64,000 nucleotides of DNA from Burkholderia sp. GAS332 (GTDB taxonomy: Bacteria > Pseudomonadota > Gammaproteobacteria > Burkholderiales > Burkholderiaceae): contig FSRV01000002.1 in NCBI GenBank assembly GCA_900142905.1, positions 2,914,001 to 2,978,000 of the forward strand, in the 5' to 3' direction. Below the pieces are notes generated by a model that ran no database searches, was not told the origin of the DNA, and saw only the letters and a list, made by a program, of their open reading frames with translations. A program made the position numbers and the translations under genes. Of this stretch, positions 28,669 through 36,900 are shown in pieces (the stretch's first letter is position 1; the number at the start of each line of letters is the position of its first letter).

Positions 28669-28679
28669 TCTGGAACAAC

Positions 28680-28709
28680 GCTCGCGGTCGTTATATGGGG
28701 ACCGCGAGC
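28680..28709 (+). terminator. Hairpin after bamA
   Basis: A perfect 10-bp stem (28680-28689 with 28700-28709, 10-nt loop) begins 12 bases after the bamA stop. There is no T-run, so it is either a weak terminator or a 3' stabiliser. Confidence 0.5.
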
Positions 28710-28749
28710 ATCGCACGCATCATTGCATCGCGTTTTCGGTCGCGCCTAG

Positions 28750-29082
28750 GCACCCCACCTCACCGGCCTGAAAGCGCGAGATGCGCTCCGGCAATTGCTG
28801 CTAGCGGGCTACGACATGCCCATCTTCGTATACAGCACCTCCGACGAGATCGTCGACCAAATCGTCGCTTCTGAATTGGGTGCTGACGACTACTTCGTCG
28901 ACCCGGTCAATCCGTATGAATTGGCCGCCAGGATCAAGCGCGCCGTGCAACGCTGCAACCGGACGCTTTGTGACGCGCCCGAAATTCGTGAGGTTTCGTT
29001 CGGCAGTTACCAGATCGACTCTGCTACGCGACGTCTGCTCAAGTCCGGAACGCCTCTCGAGAGCTACCTGATAACCTCAGAT
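28750..29082 (+). pseudogene. Response regulator fragment (receiver C-terminal half and start of wHTH)
   Basis: An open stretch after a stop at 28747 reads HLTGLKARDALRQLLLAGYD, then DEIVDQIVASELGADDYFVD and PYELAARIKRAVQR, the second half of an OmpR-type receiver domain, followed by FGSYQIDSATRRLLKSGTPL, the first strands of the DNA-binding domain. The N-terminal part with the phosphorylated Asp is missing and there is no proper start. Homology ends abruptly near 29070, just before the effector-like gene. The matching C-terminus is at 37265-37486, so the island split this gene. Confidence 0.75.
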
Positions 29083-29099
29083 GTCCCTGGATCAATGTG

Positions 29100-32000
29100 T
29101 CACGCCTGCGGCCCAGGTAAGGCTGCCAAGGGGTCCGGGTCCCAGTCGAGGCCCCCCAGTTGGATGTCTGCGAGGTCCTCCGGCAAAGGGGGTTCCTGTG
29201 CTCCCTGTCCCGCCTGCGCTCCAGGCGGATCCACGAAAAGATCCAGATCTATGCGTGCGGCTTCATCCCGCTGATACTGCTCGCTAATTTGCTCCACCTG
29301 ATGGGTCGTCAAGCCCTGGTCTTTCGCCACGTCTTCCGGCGCATGCTCCAGGTTCAGTTGTCGGATCACCTCTGCCCTGACGTCCGTGGAAACTGGTTCA
29401 AGGTGTCCCCCCTGCTGCACCGGAGTTTTCCTCCCTGGCGCGTCGATGCCCGCTGCTGGATCCATGCGTCCGGCTTGCGGCACGTCGAGGCCTGGCCGTT
29501 TTGCCGCCGGCGTTGACGGATCTGTTCCAATCCCGGTTGGATGCGTTTCCCCGCCCGTGGATGTACCCGGTTGCGGAGAATCGGTTCCTAGAGGTGCTGT
29601 TGGCGATGTCTTTAACTTGGTGGCAATATCACGCACGGTCGATTTCGGCATCTGTAGTTCTCTGGCGATCTCGGCTGGTGTCTTACCCTGCCTCAGCATC
29701 CCAATAGCCTTCTCCCTTCTCGTCGCGAGTCGGCTCGTCGATGTCTCGAAATCCTTCATGCTTGCAGCGATCCGGTCCACGCTTCTTGGCGATATCCCTA
29801 TCTCGCTGGCGATAGTGACATTCGACTTCCCCCCCTTCCGCAGCATCTCCATAACGCGATCCCTTGTCTTCGTCGGAATATCGAGACTGCGTGAGCCCAC
29901 ATTCTCTTCTTGAGCGATCCGATTCACGATACCTTTCGAGATCCCTAGCTGTTTGGCAACTTTGCTCTGCGACGCATCAGCGTCCAGCATGTCGGCAACC
30001 TGCCGCTTTTTCTCGGGTGTAATCTTGGGCGCCCCGCCCTTTAGGCCGACATCGTTGTGGACCTGCCAGTTGCCCTGGTCATCGAGCCGGACCGGGTACT
30101 GGGGCCGGTAGGCGTTCCCGTCCTGCCAGACGCGCCAGGTACCGTTGTCTTTGTCAAAACGTGTGGGGTAGGTCTTCCCGCCACTGGTGATGTAGTAATG
30201 CCCGGCGTTGTCCGCCAGCACCCCCTTCTGCCCCGGGGCGGGTTTCAGCGCAGCGGGCGCGGGCTGCACCGCGTAGTCGTCGGGCAGGCTGGGCCGGGTG
30301 CCGTTAATTCGCTGTGACGCCTCGGCGACGGCCGGGTCCACGACGAAGCCTTGCGGCGCAGTGGCGCTCTGCGGGCGCCCGCCCTGTATGCCTGTCGTCC
30401 CGGCGTTGCGGGGCGGCACGGACGGCGCAGCGGGGATGGCAGCCCTGTCGTTGGGCGGTGCAGGCCGGCTTCCTGGCAGGTGTTCCCGGGAAGCTGCCTC
30501 GGAAGCTGCTTCGGCTGCCTCCCCGGCCACGCCGACGCCCTTTGCGGCCAGCCGTTCGGCGAAAGCGGTCGCACCTTCGCCTGCGACGAGGCCGAGCAGG
30601 CCGGAACTCAGGTCGATGCCCAGTCGCGCGTTCTCCGAGAGCGACGAGTGTGCGTCAAACACTGCCGTGAGGGGGGCGAGCGGTGTCAGGCCCAGCAGAA
30701 AGCGCGCGGTGCCTTCGAGAATCTGCGTCGCCAGTTTTTCCGCACGGGCGCGCGGCGTGATCGAATCGTCCTTGTGCGAGGCGTCTTTCAGCACCGCGTT
30801 GTAGTGGTCGGCCAGATCGCGGACATAATCGGCTCCAGCCGGCGGCAGGTTGTTCAGAATGTCCAGATAGTCTTTCTGACCGTCTACGCCATAGCCGTTG
30901 AGTTTTTTCCCGGCCTCGTCTGCCCAGGTGGTGAGCCTGTCGTGCAATGCGGGATCGTCCTGCATGCGCTGCGTGAACGCCAGCAGCCGGCGGTCTGCGA
31001 AGTCGTCCATGCCAGAGCCGGGATTGGTGCTGAAGAGCTGGCGGCCAATCAGCTCATAGCGCTTGCCGGGATCGCCGGTGACCCCCTCCGCTTCGTGGAG
31101 GATCCGGTCAACCTCCGCATTCGCGTCGGCCCATTTGCCGTCTTCCTGCTTCGAGTGCTGGTCGATCGCTGTGGCAACCCTGTGCTGCAGATCGTTCTTC
31201 AGGTCCGCGGCCTGGGTGAAATAAAGCTGCCTCGAGGCGGGCGTCGTGGCGGCAACAAACTGGTCGCGCAGCCGCGGCAGTTCGTTCAGGTTGCGCTGGT
31301 CGCCCGCCTGGCTCAGGTAGCCTGCGCCGACCGGCTGGTTGAACACGCCCAATGCCTGCTGGACCGGATCGCTGTATGCGGGGGTGACGCGCTCGCGCAG
31401 CGCGTCACCCAGCAACGACAGTTGCTGGCCGGCACGCTGCCGCGTATCGGCGTCCGTGCTGTTGCGGAATGCGACGTCGAGCGTCGCGAGGGCGCCTGCG
31501 TAGGTTTCATGTTCGCTCGGCGGCAGCATGCTGAGTTGCCCCTGCATGTCGTTGACATCGTGTTCGAACTGCTGAACCTTGGGTGGGTAACCCGTGAGGC
31601 CCTGCTTCAGGTCCTTGCCGAGCCGCGCCGTGTTCTCCTCGTCCTGGTGGCCGCTGCGCGACAGGCGCACTCCGTTGGGCAGCGTCTCTGTGTCGTGCGT
31701 GTCGAGCAGCCCCTTCAGTTCGACGGGCGTGACGCCGCTCAGGAACGGCGACACGGAGGAAGCGCCTGAAGCGGTCCCGGGCGTAGTGGCGGAAGACGCC
31801 GGCATGACGGGTCCCCCCGATGCCGATGATGCAACTGGCGGCACTGGCAGTCGCGTTGAAACCGCCGCAGTGCTGGCGGGCACAGCGCCATGCTGGTTTG
31901 ACGTGCCCCCGCCTGCGCGCGCGGATTCTCGTTGTGGCGCGGGCGGAACGCGCTGGTCGCTGCTGCGGCGATACCGGTCGTGTGCGGACGCTGCGCCGTC

Positions 32001-32135
32001 GTCCGTCGCATCGGATGACGTGTCGCGGATAGCGGGCTGCGCGGACGCGTTGCGAGGTGGCGGGATATCGCCGGCAGCGTCGCGACGCTGTGCCGGGGAC
32101 AGGGACATATCAGTACCACTGACAGATATCGTCAT
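29100..32135 (-). CDS. Putative type III effector with three helix-turn-helix repeats and an acidic C-terminal tail (paralogue A)
   Basis: I know no named family for this 1011-residue protein. Residues 1-77 (MTISVSGTDMSLSPAQRRDA) are Ser/Pro/Arg-rich and disordered, like a type III secretion signal, and nearly identical to paralogue B. A long helical region follows (about 150-560), then a conserved module (YYITSGGKTYPTRFDKDNGT to DVGLKGGAP). Three divergent HTH repeats begin at residue 711. PAAKRPGLD (876-884) is a weakened form of the nuclear-signal-like motif in B. The last 45 residues, with EDLADIQLGGLDWDPDPL, are acidic and hydrophobic like a eukaryotic activation domain. The gene lies 118 bases downstream of the MIIA gene, same strand. 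Ribosome binding site CAGGAG is clear. Export and nuclear function are inference. Confidence 0.75.
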   Translation of the reverse strand: MTISVSGTDMSLSPAQRRDAAGDIPPPRNASAQPAIRDTSSDATDDGAASAHDRYRRSSDQRVPPAPQRESARAGGGTSNQHGAVPASTAAVSTRLPVPPVASSASGGPVMPASSATTPGTASGASSVSPFLSGVTPVELKGLLDTHDTETLPNGVRLSRSGHQDEENTARLGKDLKQGLTGYPPKVQQFEHDVNDMQGQLSMLPPSEHETYAGALATLDVAFRNSTDADTRQRAGQQLSLLGDALRERVTPAYSDPVQQALGVFNQPVGAGYLSQAGDQRNLNELPRLRDQFVAATTPASRQLYFTQAADLKNDLQHRVATAIDQHSKQEDGKWADANAEVDRILHEAEGVTGDPGKRYELIGRQLFSTNPGSGMDDFADRRLLAFTQRMQDDPALHDRLTTWADEAGKKLNGYGVDGQKDYLDILNNLPPAGADYVRDLADHYNAVLKDASHKDDSITPRARAEKLATQILEGTARFLLGLTPLAPLTAVFDAHSSLSENARLGIDLSSGLLGLVAGEGATAFAERLAAKGVGVAGEAAEAASEAASREHLPGSRPAPPNDRAAIPAAPSVPPRNAGTTGIQGGRPQSATAPQGFVVDPAVAEASQRINGTRPSLPDDYAVQPAPAALKPAPGQKGVLADNAGHYYITSGGKTYPTRFDKDNGTWRVWQDGNAYRPQYPVRLDDQGNWQVHNDVGLKGGAPKITPEKKRQVADMLDADASQSKVAKQLGISKGIVNRIAQEENVGSRSLDIPTKTRDRVMEMLRKGGKSNVTIASEIGISPRSVDRIAASMKDFETSTSRLATRREKAIGMLRQGKTPAEIARELQMPKSTVRDIATKLKTSPTAPLGTDSPQPGTSTGGETHPTGIGTDPSTPAAKRPGLDVPQAGRMDPAAGIDAPGRKTPVQQGGHLEPVSTDVRAEVIRQLNLEHAPEDVAKDQGLTTHQVEQISEQYQRDEAARIDLDLFVDPPGAQAGQGAQEPPLPEDLADIQLGGLDWDPDPLAALPGPQA

Positions 32136-32188
32136 CTAGATTCTCCTGTTGCACGCAAGGAAAAGAGCCCGCCCGATCCGGGCCTGCG
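31905..32188 (-). repeat. Inverted repeat, left arm: leader and first 77 codons of paralogue A
   Basis: This roughly 284-base segment is repeated in opposite orientation at 33636-33919. The 53-base leader is identical and the first ~190 coding bases differ at only about two positions; the last ~40 differ more. Similarity stops sharply on both sides. The arms flank the MIIA gene. Confidence 0.9.
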
Positions 32189-32211
32189 CGTATGTGCAGC
32201 ATGGATGGGAA

Positions 32212-32233
32212 GGCAACGGCTCGCGCCGTTGCC
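32212..32233 (-). terminator. Hairpin after the MIIA gene
   Basis: A perfect 9-bp stem with a 4-nt loop starts 21 bases after the MIIA stop. No T-run follows. A second GC-rich hairpin with CTCTTTTCC just after it lies in the shared leader. Together they could limit read-through from the MIIA gene into paralogue A. Confidence 0.5.
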
Positions 32234-32253
32234 CCAGGCGTTTCGCGGTGCGC

Positions 32254-33282
32254 TTACGCGTTGGCTTTCTTGAGGTCCTTCGCGGTCGGCTCCTTGCCGG
32301 TCTTCGGGTCGATCCAGCCGCTGCCGTCACGGGCGGCCACAACGGTGTAACCATCCGGCGCGGCGGTATCGAGCGCGCGACCGTCGCGACTCTTCTGCAC
32401 GCTCAGGCCGGTCTTATTTTCCTGGCTCAGACCGGTGACCTGGTAAGCCTGATTGCCGCGGGTGATCGTGACCTGATCCGCGTATGAGACCGACTTGTTC
32501 TTCGCGCCCGCCTGGGTGCCGACGGTGACCTTCGTATTGTCCGGTAGCACGAACGTCATCGGACCATTGAACGTCCCCGTCGACTTGCTGGCGCTGTTGA
32601 GGTGCTGGTCGAGATGCGGGTCACCCCTGACCTTCGTTGTGTCGCCAGTTTTCGTGTTGGTCATGGTCATCGACGAATGTGTCTTGTCGAAGTCGAGCTT
32701 GTAGTCGCCGAGGTTGATGCTCGCCTTGTTGTTGTTGACTTGGGTGTTGCTCCACTGAGTCTGGTTGGATCTGCCCGAGTCATGGCAACCGCAGTCGTTG
32801 CGAGACGAACTGCGCACGCTGTCGTAAGAGCTGCTCTCGAAGCGGCCGCCGCCGCGATAGTCATCGCCGCCCCAGCGTGCCGGCTGCTGGTTCGCCGCCG
32901 GGCCTCGGTTGACAGTGGTGCTCTGCGCGAAGTACGTGTTGCTCTGGCCATTCCCTGTGCTTTGGCTGAAGACCGAGGACGATGTCTTCGAGAAGCTGCC
33001 CATCATGTTCGACATCTGGCTGGACGGGTTGCGACCGCTGTTGAATCCTGCGGGAGACGAAAACGGCGACTGTGCGCGGCCGCCGTTGAACGCTGCAACA
33101 GACGAAAACTGTGACAGTGCGTGGCTGCCATTGAACCCTGCCGCAGACGAAAACTGCGGCTGTACGCGACCACCGGTGAACGCCGCGGCAGGCGGCAACG
33201 GCTGCTGTGCCTGACCGCCGAAAAGGCTCAGGTTGCCCTGGAGCGAAAGGAGCGGGCTGTTGATCTGCATGGATGCCTGCAT
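32254..33282 (-). CDS. DUF1521/MIIA-domain protein, NopE-like putative type III effector
   Basis: This 342-residue protein carries a DUF1521 domain (about 165-300) with the motif RGDPHLDQHLN. In Bradyrhizobium NopE1 and related proteins this metal-ion-inducible autocleavage (MIIA) domain cuts itself at the Asp-Pro bond of GDPHVD; here the bond is D221-P222. NopE proteins are type III effectors. The N-terminus has no Sec signal and holds four 15-residue repeats (QFSSAAGFNGSHALS type, about 25-90), then a Ser/Asn/Gln-rich linker. The ATG at 33280-33282 has AGGAA 8 bases before it. It sits between two effector-like paralogues. Alternative: a non-type-III self-cleaving secreted protein. Confidence 0.82.
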   Translation of the reverse strand: MQASMQINSPLLSLQGNLSLFGGQAQQPLPPAAAFTGGRVQPQFSSAAGFNGSHALSQFSSVAAFNGGRAQSPFSSPAGFNSGRNPSSQMSNMMGSFSKTSSSVFSQSTGNGQSNTYFAQSTTVNRGPAANQQPARWGGDDYRGGGRFESSSYDSVRSSSRNDCGCHDSGRSNQTQWSNTQVNNNKASINLGDYKLDFDKTHSSMTMTNTKTGDTTKVRGDPHLDQHLNSASKSTGTFNGPMTFVLPDNTKVTVGTQAGAKNKSVSYADQVTITRGNQAYQVTGLSQENKTGLSVQKSRDGRALDTAAPDGYTVVAARDGSGWIDPKTGKEPTAKDLKKANA

Positions 33283-33635
33283 GTTGATATTCCTGAAGTA
33301 AAAGGTCGGCTTGAGCCGGACAGCCGGAACTGCGTTGCCGACGATATGAAACTGGCTCCGGGTTCAGAAATGGTAGGGCGATTGAATCGTCGGACGGCGT
33401 ACCTATGTATAGATATCCAAAATATGTTTGGCCTGCGCCGGTGTGCTGGGGAAATTTTCCAGTCGCGATGCCGGATTCGCACCTTCAGTTCGTCGCGAGT
33501 ACTGGCTATCGCGGTCGGGTTTATGTCATGGACGTCACCCCGGCATGACATGCGAAGCGCGTGGTCATACAGGATCCGCACCCGGGATGATGCCCGGCAT
33601 GTTTTCCTGTCCATGCATCGCGCCTGCCATCAATC
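33283..33635 (+). promoter_or_regulatory. Intergenic region between MIIA and paralogue B, with a PIP-like box
   Basis: This gap must hold the promoters of the MIIA gene (minus) and paralogue B (plus). TTCGC (33476-33480) and TTCGT (33489-33493) are 8 bases apart. An imperfect PIP box of this form is used by HrpX in Xanthomonas; a TTATGT at 33521 could be a -10. The match is short and could be chance. An A/T-rich stretch near 33410-33430 is the other candidate promoter. Confidence 0.3.
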
Positions 33636-33919
33636 CGCAGGCCCGGATCGGGCGGGCTCTTTTCCTTGCGTGCAACAGGAGAATCTAGATGACGATATCT
33701 GTCAGTGGTACTGATATGTCCCTGTCCCCGGCACAGCGTCGCGACGCTGCCGGCGATATCCCGCGACCTCGCAACGCGCCCGCGCAGCCCGCTATCCGCG
33801 ACACGTCATCCGATGCGACGGACGACGGCGCAGCGTCCGCACACGACCGGTATCGCCGCAGCAGCGACCAGCGCGTGCCGCCCGCACCGCAACAGCAATC
33901 CGCGCGCGCAGGCGGGGGC
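33636..33919 (+). repeat. Inverted repeat, right arm: leader and first 77 codons of paralogue B
   Basis: Mirror copy of 31905-32188. The leader includes a GC-rich hairpin (GCCCG/CGGGC around 33641-33655) followed by CTCTTTTCC, then CAGGAG before the ATG. The same leader precedes both paralogues. Confidence 0.9.
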
Positions 33920-36900
33920 GCCTCAGACCTGAGCGGCGTCACGCCAGTAAAACATGCGACGACCTCAGGCGCGTCGCTGACCACCGTCAACCCCGCCCAG
34001 GCCCTTGTCGACCGATACGATGGTGGCAGTGGTCCGTCGCGCAGCTACACGGGTGATCAGCGCAACATGATGCTGCTGGGGAAAGCGGAGAAACTCGCCA
34101 TGACGGGCCAGCCGCCGGAGCACATGATGCACATGGAAGCGGTGATCGGACTCGGGCCGGAACTCGCGCAGATGGACAACGCGAAGCGCGCGGACTACGC
34201 AGCCCGGGCGTTCAGCACCCTCAGGCAACCGGAGGATCGGCAGGCGGCAGCCCTCGTGGACCTGAATCGCGAGGTATCCGGGGAGATGCGTCAAATCCGC
34301 AATGATCCGGTACGTCGTATCGCCGCCCTGTTCAACCCACCATTGGGTGTCGCCTGCCTGCAGGGTGCGGGCAAAGACCAGATGGCGGCCCTGCGTCAGC
34401 AGCACGCCAGCTTCGTCGCCCCTGGCGCGAGTGCCGCGGCACGGGAACAGGCACTGGAACAGGCCGTTCGCATCCGCACAGGCATGCAGGCGGATATCTC
34501 GCGTACGCTCGAGGCAAACAACGTCAGTGAACAAAAGGCGTGGAGCGCGTCGGCGCAACGTGTGGGCAAGGTGCTGGACGAGGCGGAAAAATACACGCCG
34601 CAGACCCTCCACCTGAACAGTTCCACCGACGACCCGGAGTGGAACGAGCGACGGCTCGCCGCCTACGCGAAGACCTACGGCTACCAGTCCATTGGTGAAA
34701 AACTGCTGTCCGACGACGGCCTGTCCCGGCAGGAGCGCGACAGCTCGTTTGGAAGGTACCAGGCGACGAACCGTACGGCGGAAGAAAAGACCCGGGATCT
34801 GCTGACGTTTCAGGAGGGCATGAACCAGCCGGACTCGGCGATATACCGCCGCGTGAAGGCGCTTGAAACACAGGCGCTCGATACGCTGACACACAATGAC
34901 AACACCGACCACTACCTGGATCACGTCGACGCGCCGGCGACCTACGCGGCGATCAGCCGCGGGTTGCCCCCGGGGGACGACCATTATGTGGGGAACCTGG
35001 CGAAAAGGTATCAGGACACCGTGCAGGACATCGATCAGAAAAGCCGGCAGATGATGCGTGAATCCACACCGGACACCTTTAGCAAGGTGCAATACGGCAT
35101 GGGCAAGTTCGTCAATTCGTTCATGCCCCCCGGGTTGGACTGGCTGGCTGGCCAACTGCTTGATACCGCTGTGCCGGATCACGGGGGACTCAGTGCCGGC
35201 GAGGAGACGGCCGTTGACGCAGCTGCCAACGTTGTACAGGCCATCCTGGCCGGGGTTGACGACGTGCCATCGCTGAAGGGGAAAGTCAAACTCGGGGGGG
35301 CGCTGGAAGCCCCGCGGGATCCTCCCCGTGTGCCGGAAAGTGTTGCTTCGCGCTCCTCGTCACACAGTCCGATCGAAAGTAATCCGGCCACGAATACATT
35401 CACAGAGCAGCAACTTGCGGGAAGCCAGCGCAAGGATGGGTCCGGTGCATCGCAGGACCGTGCGCTGCACGCTCGCGCACCCGGCATGAACACGCAGCCG
35501 TCCACGAATGGGGCGAACCTCGCGGTACCCGCGCCCTACGCCCGCAAGCCGGACGGCAACCTGCAGGCCGATCTGCACAGCCCGGGTGTACTCAGGGACG
35601 ACAAGGGTCAGGCTTTTATCAGGTCAGGCGATCAGAGCTGGCCAGTCAGGTACGACAGGGACAATGGCACGTGGCGCGTTTATGACCCGCATAATCCGAC
35701 GAAGTATCAGTATCCCGTCACAGCCGATGGGAACGGCAGGTGGCAGGGCCACAATGATGTCGGGCTCAAGGGTGGTGCGCCTAGGCTTCCGCCCGAGAAA
35801 AAGCAGCAGGCCATTGAGATGCTGCGTCAGGGTAACAAGACACAGGCCACTATCGCCCGCGAGCTAGGGATCTCGCAAAAGACTGTAAGCAGGATCGCTG
35901 AGGACGCGGGTGCGATGACAGAGGCGAGTCGTCGACGTGGCGAGATGGAGGCGATAAGACCGCAGGCTATAGCGATGCTGCGTCAGGGTAATAAGACACA
36001 GGCCACTATCGCCCGCGAGCTAGGGATCTCGATACTGACTGTAAGCAGGATCGCTGCGAACGAGGGTGTCGAGGCCGCGCCGACTCGTCGACGTGCCGAG
36101 GTAGAGGCGAAAACGCCGCAAGCTATTGAGATGCTGCGTCAGGGTAATAAGACACAGGCCACTATCGCCAGCGAGCTAGGGATCTCGCCAAAGACTGTAA
36201 GCAGGATCTCTGAGGACGCGGGTGCGATGACAGAGGCGAGTCGTCGACGTGGCGAGATAGAGGCGATAAGACCGCAGGCTATTGAGATGCTGCGTCAGGG
36301 TAACAAGACACAGGCCACTATCGCCCGCGAGCTAGAGATCTCGCTAACGACTGTAAGCAGGATCGCTGAGGACGCGGGTGCGATGACAGCGGCGAGTCGT
36401 CGACGTGGCGAGATAGAGGCGATAAGGCCACAGGCTATTGAGATGCTGCGTCAGGGTAACAAGACACAGGCCACTATCGTCAGCGAGCTGGGGATCTCGC
36501 AATCAACCGTGAGCAAGATCGCTGCGGACGAGAGGGACGAGACAGCGGCGAGTCGTCGACGTGGCGAGATAGAGGCGATAAGGCCGCAGGCCATTGAGAT
36601 GCTGCGTCAGGGTAACAAGACACAGGCCACTATCGTCAGCGAGCTGGGGATCTCGCAATCAACCGTAAGCAAGATCGCTGCGGACGAGAGGGACGAGACA
36701 GCGCCGAGTCGTCGACGTGGCGAGATAGAGGCAATAAGGCCGCAGGTTATTGAGATGCTGCGTCAGGGTACCAAGACACGGGCCACTATCGCCAGCGAGC
36801 TAGGGATCTCGCGATCGACCATGACCCGGATCGTTTCCCAAGCGGGCGTCAGCGCGGCAGGGGCTCGTCGAGATGCCGAGACAGCGCCTGCTGCTTCAAC

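Noticed and set aside
27232..28716. 494-codon minus-strand frame over bamA
   Set aside because: Antisense shadow; bamA has all its domains on the other strand.
33965..35182. 405-codon minus-strand frame over paralogue B
   Set aside because: Shadow frame; paralogue B is supported by homology to paralogue A through the same region.
35807..36898. Possible CRISPR array
   Set aside because: The repeats are 156 bases, contiguous, in frame and coding; there are no unique spacers and no cas genes.
35807..36898. TAL (AvrBs3) or Bat repeats
   Set aside because: Units are 52 residues with an HTH pattern, not 33-35 residues with a two-helix TAL fold.
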